Origin: Anaerolineae bacterium
GTDB lineage: Bacteria; Chloroflexota; Anaerolineae; Aggregatilineales; Phototrophicaceae
Reading direction: 5' to 3'
Assembly: GCA_016789005.1 (NCBI GenBank)
Contig: JAEURA010000001.1
Coordinates: forward strand, 1 to 34,720
Length of the DNA: 34,720 bases
Positions 8,201 through 13,803 of this stretch are shown here, in pieces. The translations under genes and the position numbers were made by a program. The notes beneath the pieces are model-generated. The model saw only the letters and a list, made by a program, of their open reading frames with translations, searched no databases and had not been told where the DNA came from. Every line of letters begins with the position of its first letter. Position 1 is the stretch's first letter.

Positions 8201-9005
8201 CGCGCTGGCGACCTCCAACGCCGAAGCGCGCCAGAACGCCCAGGCGACCCAGGACGCGCGCAGCACCCGGTCAGCCGCGACGGAGATCGCGGCGACTCAG
8301 GCGGCGATCAACACTGCCACCGCTGAGGCGGAAGTGACCATCACGGCGGAGAACGCCGCGACCGCCACCGCGATGGCGGAGGAAGCCGCTGCCGAGGCGA
8401 CGCGGTCCGCCGAGCAGACCCAGGCGGCGCAGCAGACTGCCGACGCGGCGACCGCCATCGCGGCGACCGATCAGGCAGCGACTCAGGCGCAGTCTACGCT
8501 GTTCGCCGACGAGACGGCGACTGCCATCGCCGAAGCCATCGCCACTGAAACGGCGCAGGCAGAAGCCAACGCGGCGGCGACCACCGCTGCCGAGGAGAGT
8601 GCGCTGGCGGTGACCGCCACCGCCATCATCGAAGAGGCGACCCAGCGCGCCGCGCTGATGGCGACCGACGACGGCGCGACGATGGTCATGCAGACCGACG
8701 TCGCCCGCACCGAAGGGGCACAGACCCGCGTCGCCGCGACCGCCGTCGTCGAAACCCAGAGCGCCGAGCAGACGCTGAGCGCTCAGCAGACAGCGGTTGC
8801 CCCGACGGCGACTCCGCTGGATGGCGGCGCGCAGGCGGCGACCGAAGAGGTCACCCCGACGGCAGAAGGCACGCTCACACCGATCACCGCCGACAGCCCG
8901 CCGACGGGCGGCGATATTGTGCCGCTGCTGCTGGTCGCGCTCGCCGCGCTGGTCATCCTGCTGCTGCTGTTCTTCGCACTGCGCGGTAACAGGCGGCGTC
9001 AGTAA
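5286..9005 (+). CDS. Secreted, membrane-anchored von Willebrand A protein with long Ala/Thr/Gln-rich repeat stalk
   Basis: The likely start is the TTG at 5286: GGGGGAGG lies just upstream and it gives a clean signal peptide (MKKLLPLLFLVAALLPVTLF). That makes 1239 residues. A VWA domain follows at about 90-275, with the metal-binding MIDAS motif DVSSS at 97-101 and ILLSDGAEY later. Several Ig-like modules come next (about 300-660), each with a repeated PGxxxxxVxAxxxxG ending. A stalk of about 510 residues (roughly 664-1175) is almost only Ala, Thr, Gln, Glu, Ser and Asp, is probably helical, and includes perfect 22-residue repeats. The C-terminus is Pro/Thr-rich and ends in one membrane helix and a basic tail (about 1205-1239). 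I expect a protein held at the membrane with its VWA head outside the cell. VWA domains bind proteins through a metal ion; the partner is unknown. Confidence 0.9.
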   Translation: MKKLLPLLFLVAALLPVTLFAMQDSSAVRIEITGVNATELPTAVVTANVYDNLGQPIGGLTAADFALTGSLAQVGEIVEVQNITDDDLPFATVLVLDVSSSMSGVVEETSPIGRARAAAREFVENVREGDPVALVTFSTGVNVVQPFTTDKAAILAAIDNAASGGETALYQAGYDAVRLAAEAPVSRRVVILLSDGAEYGGNSTVERDAAALEALTRGVPVYTIGLGFGADRTYLENLADSTNARFYESPTPEQLDSIYTELAALLRSQYVITLNADVPLDGTTYDFGIRVTTPAGSDEATAELRAPIPTPVVSLPDLPTDPIIVPTTLTANVLADDALTGVSFAFDDAEPVTLNQGPFTFTIDPAQFAPGSYPLSVAATDENGDVGIASGTVLIGALPPTVSFDPDLASLGEIAEAVTVAIIVGGQTPITDVSVAIDDQAAVALTEPYSFTVDPIQLPPGEHQAVITVHNEGGREAVGFIPFNVAAVIPVVTIRGLEDGQSITEPTTFTVTVTGQGAVTALTAAAGDTPLTRDTSGLIGIDPMVLPPGAADVVVSATTDNGVTGEARVTVLIGALPPQIRVEGIAEGANLTGDVEIMVDFVSQTPITDAVALVDSETAAALESDPTVFTLRVLDYPPGEHTLNIGAQNASGQTNTLAIPFTIDPAPAASATALAQMQATATQAVINATVSAEAAAATATQAAVIAATQTAEFIAQATATAVVQNATGTAQVVAEATQAAVIAATRTSEALAEASATAAALSAAATDQAQIAATQTSDAAAAVAAASATASAEQAAVNAASTQTAEAEASQAAEQTTAANLAATQTAEANAVTQAAEAEASQAAEQTAAANLAATQTADAEASQAAEQTAAANLAATQTADAEASQAAEQTAAANLAATQTADAEASQAAEQTAAANLAASATAAAAEATVTGEAALTAEAQRLATESAGATATNQQQLLDIQATVQVATRDALATSNAEARQNAQATQDARSTRSAATEIAATQAAINTATAEAEVTITAENAATATAMAEEAAAEATRSAEQTQAAQQTADAATAIAATDQAATQAQSTLFADETATAIAEAIATETAQAEANAAATTAAEESALAVTATAIIEEATQRAALMATDDGATMVMQTDVARTEGAQTRVAATAVVETQSAEQTLSAQQTAVAPTATPLDGGAQAATEEVTPTAEGTLTPITADSPPTGGDIVPLLLVALAALVILLLLFFALRGNRRRQ
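7701..8057 (+). repeat. 66-bp coding repeats in the VWA protein gene
   Basis: One 66-base copy lies at 7701-7766. After a 27-base spacer, four contiguous copies follow at 7794-7859, 7860-7925, 7926-7991 and 7992-8057. Each encodes the 22-residue unit (E/D)AEASQAAEQTAAANLAATQT plus two more residues of the same type in the first copies; the last copy ends AASATA. The copies are nearly identical at DNA level, differing mostly in third positions, so they are recent duplications and their number is likely to vary between strains. Confidence 0.9.
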
Positions 9006-9029
9006 CGAACATGAGATAGTAGTGTCAAC

Positions 9030-9083
9030 CTGAGGACGGGGCGAAGCCGCAAGCATTGGGCTGCGTTCCGTCCTCAGCTTTTT
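9030..9083 (+). terminator. Rho-independent terminator after the VWA gene
   Basis: A perfect 10-bp inverted repeat, CTGAGGACGG (9030-9039) and CCGTCCTCAG (9068-9077), encloses a 28-base loop and is followed directly by CTTTTT. It lies 25 bases after the VWA stop codon and 24 bases before the next gene, so that gene probably has its own transcription signal or depends on read-through. Confidence 0.7.
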
Positions 9084-9106
9084 CTGGTGAAGTTGAGGTG
9101 ATGACC

Positions 9107-9664
9107 ATGCGTGGATGGATGCTCGAACTGCTGATCAACGCCATCGCCGTCGCCGTGATCACCTCCGGGCTGCTGCCCGGCGTGCGCATCATCGGCAATC
9201 AGCTGCCGACCGTGATCGTCGTCGCACTGGCGTTCGCCGTCGCCAACGTGCTGATCAAACCGATCCTCAAACTGCTGACCTGCCCGCTGATCTTCCTCAC
9301 CCTCGGACTGATCATCCTGGTCATCGACGGCGCGATGCTGGCGCTGGCGGCGTCGTTTTCGGACGTGACCGGCACGCTGACCGGCGGGCGGCTGGTGATC
9401 GACAGTTTTGGCTGGGCGGTCGTCGGCGCACTGATCATGGGGATCATCGAAGGCGTGCTCGGCTGGGTGCTGGACCGTCAGGAGCGCCGGGGGAAGCCGC
9501 CGGTCAGGACGACGCGCGTCATCCTGGAAGACCGCCGCTCCGGCGCAGATGACGACTTCAAGGGTCTGATGCGCGGCGAACGCACTCCCAAACGCAGAAC
9601 ACCCGCCGCTGAAGACGACTGGGATTTCTACGACCCCGACACAGGCAAACCGAAGCGGCGGTGA
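9107..9664 (+). CDS. Phage holin family (holin_4_2/YvlD-like) membrane protein
   Basis: The N-terminal 115 or so residues form four hydrophobic helices in the order typical of the small YvlD/holin_4_2 family (PF04020): LLINAIAVAVITSGLLPGV, the VIVVALAFAVANVLIKPILK segment, PLIFLTLGLIILVIDGAML, and WAVVGALIMGIIEGVLGWVL. The conserved NxLIKPILKLLTCP and LGLxxLxIDxxML patterns are clear. A basic, acidic and disordered tail of about 60 residues follows (ending DTGKPKRR), longer than in simple members. I chose ATG 9107, with GAGG 8 bases upstream; ATG 9101 is possible. Despite the name, chromosomal members are not known to be holins, and there is no phage context here. The role is unknown. Confidence 0.82.
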   Translation: MRGWMLELLINAIAVAVITSGLLPGVRIIGNQLPTVIVVALAFAVANVLIKPILKLLTCPLIFLTLGLIILVIDGAMLALAASFSDVTGTLTGGRLVIDSFGWAVVGALIMGIIEGVLGWVLDRQERRGKPPVRTTRVILEDRRSGADDDFKGLMRGERTPKRRTPAAEDDWDFYDPDTGKPKRR

Positions 9665-9689
9665 AGCCCCTTTGAATGTGGAGACGAAC

Positions 9690-11252
9690 TCAGGGGGAGG
9701 TCTCCGTCCGGCAGGTGCGGCTTTCCCCGCGCGGGACGGCTTCGCACTGCGCCGCCGACTGCCCGTCGATGCGCAGCGTAAACCCGGCAGCGCCGCCAGC
9801 GTCGCGCCAGAACAGCGCCGAGGCGTCGCGCACGGCGATCTCCGCCTGAAGCAGCGCGCAGGCGTCGGGCAGATCCGCCTGCCGTTCTTGCAGGCGGATG
9901 CGGAAGCACGCGCCCGCCTCCAGGACTCCGCGCGGGATACGTTCGCCGCTGAAGATCTGCGCCTCCCCCTGCGCCAGTTCGACGCCGGTGACGGCAAGTT
10001 CGACTTCCGACATGTTGACCAGGGTCAGCGCGCTGTCGTCATAGACCAGCAGGATCGCCGCTGCCGTCTCCTGCCAGAGCATCGGCATGGACGACGGAAC
10101 CGTCGCCGCGGTCTCTGCCTCAGCCGTCGCGGAATCGTCCAGCAGGACGGCGAGGGCGGTGGTGATGCTGTCGGCGGTCGCAGCAGTCGTGGCAGCAGCG
10201 CCGACCGTCCCGCCGGGGCTGCTGCCGATGAGATTGACCAGGATCACCGCCAGCGCCAGCACCGTCAGCAGCACGACGCCGGCGGCGATTCCGCCGCGCG
10301 CCCGCCGGCGGGCAGCCCGCTTCTGATCCTGCGAGGCGCGGACCCCCTGGGGGATCGGCGGCAGCGCCTTGGTGCGTCCCAAGCCGGTCGTATCGTCGGC
10401 GACGATGCCGGCATCGCGATAGCCCTTGCGCACGGCGGCGATGAACTCCACCGCGCTGCTGTAGCGCCGCGCCGGGTCCTTGGCGAGCGCCTTCAGCACC
10501 ACGCGCTCAACTTCCAGCGGGATCAGGGCGTTGATCGAGCGCGGCGGCGGTGGGGCATCGTTGATGTGACTCAGGGCGATCTCCATCGCCGACTTACCGT
10601 CGAACGGCGTCTGACCGGACAGCAGCTCATAGACGATGATGCCCAGGGAATAGATGTCGCTCTGAGTCACCGCCAGGCTGGAATCGGTCGCCTGTTCCGG
10701 CGAGATGTAGCGCGGCGTGCCGAATGCCGTGCCGTAGGTCGAATCCACCGACGGCTGAATGACCAGCCCGAAATCGCTGAGCGTGGCGCGGTCATTGAGG
10801 TCGATCAGGATATTGGAGGGTTTGACATCGCGGTGGATGATCTGCGCGGCGTGCGCGGCATCGAGCGCCTGGGCGATCTGCTCCAGGATGTGCAGCGCCC
10901 GCGCCGGCTCCATGTACACATTCTGGCGCTTCAGTTCTTTAAGTTCCTGCGCCAGGTCGGTCCCCTCGATCAGCTTCATGGCGATGAAGAAAAAACCGTC
11001 CTGTTCGCCGTACTGATAGATGGGGATGACGTGCGGGTGTTCCAGCTTCGCCAGGGCGCGCGCTTCACGGGTGAAGCGCATCTTCATGGCTTCGCTTTCC
11101 GCAGAATCGGCGTCAAGATCGAGGACTTTTACGGCGGCGCGGCGGTCCAGGCGCTTATCAACGCCCTCGTAGATACGCGACATGCCGCCCGTCGCCAGCA
11201 GTCGGACGAGCGTATAGTCGCCAAGCTGCCTGCCGATGAGCGCCGGTTTCAC
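9690..11252 (-). CDS. Membrane-anchored Ser/Thr protein kinase
   Basis: This 520-residue eukaryote-like (Hanks-type) kinase starts with GTG inside a 4-base GTGA overlap with the upstream gene. The catalytic domain, about 13-275, has the Gly-rich loop LLATGGMSRIYEG at 18-30, the ATP-binding VKVL Lys at 42, HRDVKPSNIL at 140-149, DFG at 160-162, and the APE-equivalent SPEQ near 184. A basic linker precedes a single membrane helix at about 321-343. The C-terminal 170 or so residues lie outside and contain no PASTA repeats; they hold a beta-rich segment with four Cys near the end that I do not recognise as a named sensor. It is co-transcribed with the receiver/Roadblock gene, suggesting that the two work together. 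Confidence 0.93.
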   Translation of the reverse strand: MKPALIGRQLGDYTLVRLLATGGMSRIYEGVDKRLDRRAAVKVLDLDADSAESEAMKMRFTREARALAKLEHPHVIPIYQYGEQDGFFFIAMKLIEGTDLAQELKELKRQNVYMEPARALHILEQIAQALDAAHAAQIIHRDVKPSNILIDLNDRATLSDFGLVIQPSVDSTYGTAFGTPRYISPEQATDSSLAVTQSDIYSLGIIVYELLSGQTPFDGKSAMEIALSHINDAPPPPRSINALIPLEVERVVLKALAKDPARRYSSAVEFIAAVRKGYRDAGIVADDTTGLGRTKALPPIPQGVRASQDQKRAARRRARGGIAAGVVLLTVLALAVILVNLIGSSPGGTVGAAATTAATADSITTALAVLLDDSATAEAETAATVPSSMPMLWQETAAAILLVYDDSALTLVNMSEVELAVTGVELAQGEAQIFSGERIPRGVLEAGACFRIRLQERQADLPDACALLQAEIAVRDASALFWRDAGGAAGFTLRIDGQSAAQCEAVPRGESRTCRTETSP

Positions 11253-12433
11253 TGCAATATGCCGAGCTGGCGCGCTTCATCATAGGTCAGCGGACCCCGG
11301 TCGCGGCGCGATTCATCGGCGATCTCCGCCAATCGCTCCGGGTCAAACAAGTCGTCCGCCTCCGCCAGCAAAGCGTCGAGGTTCTCCAGGCTGGCGTCCA
11401 GGATCGACACGTCGAAGTCGGCGATCGGCTCCATCTGAACCGGCTCCGGTTCGGGCGGCGGCGCGGCAGGCTCTGATTCCCAGGTCTCGGCGCGCTCCAG
11501 CACCACGTCGGAGATGGCGATCTCCTGCGTGATCGCTTTGACGGTGGCGCGGCGGCGCGGCGGCGCTTCTTCGGCGGGTTTGGGGATTTCCAACCCGAAC
11601 GCCGAAGGACCGAGCATGACCAGCAGGTCCTCGACGGCGCGGCGTCCGAAGCGATTGACCGCGCCGAACTGCCGCTGCCCCCCCTGCCCATCCATGACGA
11701 TGCACAGGGTGTAGTGGAAACCAACTGACAGCGTGAAGATGTCGTACTGGTCGCCATCGTAGAAATGGAGCACGGAGGGCTGCTTCCCCACCACTTCCGA
11801 CATGCTGATATTGCCCCGTACGGCAGGAGCCAGCGCCGCCAGCAGGGCGTCGCGGTCGAGATACCCGGCAGCGCCGTTCTCGTAGAGGATTTCGCCCGCG
11901 CGATTCACCAGCAGGATCGCCATCGGGCGCACGTCGTTCGCCAGCGAATCGACCACCCGCCCGACAAAATGCGGATCGAGCGGGGGAATCCCGCCCATAT
12001 CCACTTCAGGTTCCAGCCGCCGTGCGGGCTGCTGCGCTGCCAGGAAGATGTCGCGAAAGTTGATTCCGGCGTTGATGATGCGCATCACCTGGGCGGCTTC
12101 GACGGGGCGGCGCAGATACAGGAAAGCCGCGTCGGTGGCGATCTCTTCTTCCGCCTCATCGGGGTCGGCGATCACGACGACCGGAATCAGCGGATATTCG
12201 CGCTTGATCCGCGTCGCCAGAGTGATCCCGTCGGTGTCAGGGTCCTTGCCATCGAGGGCGACGGCGGTCACGACCAGCGTCGCCGGCGCGAAGCGGAGTT
12301 CCTCTAAAGCTTCAGCGCCGCCGGGGACATCGACCTGCACGACGGAAAGATCGGAAAGGTCGATCGCGGTGCGTACGACTCGCGACAGACGACCAGTCGG
12401 GTCAACGGAGAGGACACGCGGTAACGCTGCCAT
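11249..12433 (-). CDS. Degenerate response-regulator receiver fused to a Roadblock/LC7-like domain
   Basis: In this 394-residue protein, residues 5-125 have the alternating beta-alpha layout of a response-regulator receiver (VLSVDPTG, LVVTAV, IPVVVIAD, AAFLYLRRPVE). The phospho-acceptor Asp is missing (LVVTAV where LxxxD is expected), the acidic pair is reduced to one Asp, and the conserved Lys is Arg. It is therefore probably not phosphorylated on Asp. Residues of about 150-275 resemble a Roadblock/LC7 fold (AILLVNRAGEILYENGAAG, followed by a YDIFTLSVGFHYTLCIVMD strand pair), a module that binds small GTPases or forms dimers. The C-terminal third is acidic and Pro-rich and ends in a short helix. 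Its last 4 bases overlap the kinase gene downstream, so it may be that kinase's substrate or regulator. The Roadblock call is moderate. Confidence 0.72.
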   Translation of the reverse strand: MAALPRVLSVDPTGRLSRVVRTAIDLSDLSVVQVDVPGGAEALEELRFAPATLVVTAVALDGKDPDTDGITLATRIKREYPLIPVVVIADPDEAEEEIATDAAFLYLRRPVEAAQVMRIINAGINFRDIFLAAQQPARRLEPEVDMGGIPPLDPHFVGRVVDSLANDVRPMAILLVNRAGEILYENGAAGYLDRDALLAALAPAVRGNISMSEVVGKQPSVLHFYDGDQYDIFTLSVGFHYTLCIVMDGQGGQRQFGAVNRFGRRAVEDLLVMLGPSAFGLEIPKPAEEAPPRRRATVKAITQEIAISDVVLERAETWESEPAAPPPEPEPVQMEPIADFDVSILDASLENLDALLAEADDLFDPERLAEIADESRRDRGPLTYDEARQLGILQ

Positions 12434-12520
12434 GGAATGCCGCCTATGAATGATTTGCCGGGCATCGTTTGTATATTATAACCCGGATGCGTCAAGCGCG
12501 CGCGTGGAGCTTTTCACCGC

Positions 12521-12889
12521 TCAGGCGGGCAGGTTGACGAGCTTGTAGCTGTAGTAGCGGTCGAGGTCATAGTGGTGGATCATGCCAACGGGCAGGCGCA
12601 TCCGCTCATAGGCGCCTCCACCCAGAACGCCGGTGACAAAGTCCCAGCCGAGCCGGAACGGGATGTTCCAGCCCTGCGAACGACGGCGGGGCGAAGGCTG
12701 CGCCGGCAGCATCGGCTGATCGGCGGCGTGCGCCAGCAGCCGCTCGCGGGCGCGGGCGATCTGCTCCGGCTTGACCAGCGTTTCGTGCGTCATCACACAG
12801 GCAACCCGCGCTTCAAACGAGGTCAGGCGCGCCCCTGTGGCGTCGGAATTAGATCGATCCGGGTTCAATGGCGTCTGCAATTTCGGCAT
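12521..12889 (-). CDS. Small protein encoded behind and overlapping the ECF sigma factor
   Basis: The 122-residue product begins MPKLQTPLNPDRS, with GAGG 9 bases before the ATG at 12889. It overlaps the last 41 bases of the sigma gene in another frame, so the two are translationally coupled. ATG 12904 and the internal ATG 12793 are alternatives. It has a short helical part (KPEQIARARERLLAHAADQPML), a basic Pro/Arg-rich linker, and a C-terminal segment ending HHYDLDRYYSYKLVNLPA. No zinc-binding anti-sigma motif and no membrane helix are visible. Its position suggests a sigma-factor partner (anti-sigma-like), but the sequence does not prove that, and I do not recognise the family. Confidence 0.62.
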   Translation of the reverse strand: MPKLQTPLNPDRSNSDATGARLTSFEARVACVMTHETLVKPEQIARARERLLAHAADQPMLPAQPSPRRRSQGWNIPFRLGWDFVTGVLGGGAYERMRLPVGMIHHYDLDRYYSYKLVNLPA

Positions 12890-13469
12890 ACCCTTGCGCC
12901 TCATCAATCGAAACCTGCGCGTCAGCGAGCTGGCGACGCAGATTCTCTCTTGCATAGTATAGACGAGATTTCACGGTCCCAACCGGGCAGTCCAGAATTT
13001 CGGCGATTTCTTCCAGGCTCAGGCTGTTCAGATAGTGCAGCACCACAACCACCCGCTGGTTGAAGTGCAGATTGCCGATGGCTTCGCGGACGCGATGCTT
13101 GGTCTCGCCCTTTTCCGCCATCTGTTCCGGTCCCTGGCTGAGTGGAGAAGTCAGACGGTCGATCAGGGCATCCAGCGAGATGCGACGCTTCTGACGGCGC
13201 GAAATCCACGTATAGGCGAGATTCACCGTCACCCGATACAGCCAGGGAGCGAGCGGCAGACTCACGTCAATGCGGCGGGCGTACTGATGCAGGCGCAGAA
13301 AACAATCCTGTGCGATGTCTTCGGCGACAGCACTGTCGCGCGTGATGGCGGCAGCGGTGCGGTATACCTGAGGATAGTATCGGCTAAACAGATCGCCCAG
13401 CGCGGCAACATCCTGGGCGCACAGGCGTCCGATTAGCTCGGCATCGCTGACATCATCATGGGTCATCAT
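12849..13469 (-). CDS. ECF-type RNA polymerase sigma factor
   Basis: This 206-residue sigma-70 family protein contains region 2 (about 22-90: ALGDLFSRYYPQVYRTAAAIT, AEDIAQDCFLRLHQY, APWLYRVTVNLAYTWISRRQKRR) and region 4 (about 130-185: LHFNQRVVVVLHYLNSLSLEEIAEILDCPVGTVKSRLYYARENL). It has no region 1.1 or 3, as expected of the ECF group. These factors redirect RNA polymerase to a small regulon in response to a signal, usually released by an anti-sigma factor. The only candidate partner is the overlapping gene at 12521-12889. Two adjacent ATGs (13469 and 13466) are equally possible starts; GGAG lies about 12 bases upstream. Confidence 0.93.
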   Translation of the reverse strand: MMTHDDVSDAELIGRLCAQDVAALGDLFSRYYPQVYRTAAAITRDSAVAEDIAQDCFLRLHQYARRIDVSLPLAPWLYRVTVNLAYTWISRRQKRRISLDALIDRLTSPLSQGPEQMAEKGETKHRVREAIGNLHFNQRVVVVLHYLNSLSLEEIAEILDCPVGTVKSRLYYARENLRRQLADAQVSIDEAQGYAEIADAIEPGSI

Positions 13470-13592
13470 GGCTGTAACGGTCTCCAGAGTATTTGCGTCC
13501 CTCGTGCGGCGAAAGGCAGCAGTGCCCGCGTCTCATCGCAAAAGGCTAAGTTCAAACCAGCATTATTTCGATGCAAGATGCAGATGAAACAC

Positions 13593-13621
13593 ATTCTACT
13601 GCACTTATGCACCCTACACAA
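13593..13621 (-). promoter_or_regulatory. Candidate promoter for the sigma factor gene
   Basis: On the minus strand TTGTGT (13621-13616) is followed after exactly 17 bases by TAGAAT (13598-13593). It lies in the AT-rich gap between the divergent sigma and mutS2 genes and would give a leader of about 120 bases. The match is by eye. Confidence 0.4.
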
Positions 13622-13669
13622 AATTAATGTTTGAACAGCGCAGCCGGTTTGTACGAAGTGAAACATTCG

Positions 13670-13695
13670 AGCCTTTTTGATCGAACAAAAAGGCT
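13670..13695. repeat. Perfect 10-bp inverted repeat in the sigma/mutS2 intergenic region
   Basis: AGCCTTTTTG (13670-13679) and CAAAAAGGCT (13686-13695) are perfect reverse complements around a 6-base spacer. The T-tract lies inside the stem, so this is not a normal intrinsic terminator in either direction. It sits about 70 bases upstream of the mutS2 -35 and about 50 bases upstream of the sigma-gene -35 candidate, where an operator could act. The whole gap (13470-13803, 334 bases) is AT-rich and otherwise holds only the two promoter candidates; I see no RNA gene in it. Confidence 0.6.
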
Positions 13696-13765
13696 ATCGC
13701 CGGCACAATTGCCAGCACCTCGCAGCACCATTTGTGACCTCTTTTGACCCTTTTTGACATGAGGA

Positions 13766-13793
13766 TTGAAAGAGGGCGAGGCTCTGCTATACT
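13766..13793 (+). promoter_or_regulatory. Promoter of mutS2 with extended -10
   Basis: TTGAAA (13766-13771), a 16-base spacer and TATACT (13788-13793) preceded by TGC give a good sigma-70 type promoter with an extended -10. Transcription would begin near 13800, only a few bases before the ATG at 13804. There is no ribosome binding site between them, so the transcript is probably leaderless. Confidence 0.55.
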
Positions 13794-13803
13794 GGACGCC
13801 ATT

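Noticed and set aside
9107-9664. Prophage holin
   Set aside because: The protein belongs to the YvlD/holin_4_2 group, common in bacterial chromosomes, and there is no endolysin, structural or integrase gene nearby.
9672-11285. A 537-codon plus-strand frame antisense to the Ser/Thr kinase
   Set aside because: The minus strand encodes a complete kinase with all catalytic motifs, and the plus-strand product has only low-complexity Arg/Gln/Asp sequence.
12474-12503. TTGACG and TATAAT upstream of the receiver/Roadblock gene as a promoter
   Set aside because: Both hexamers exist on the minus strand, but the spacing is only 9 bases, too short for a sigma-70 promoter. The TATAAT alone may still function.
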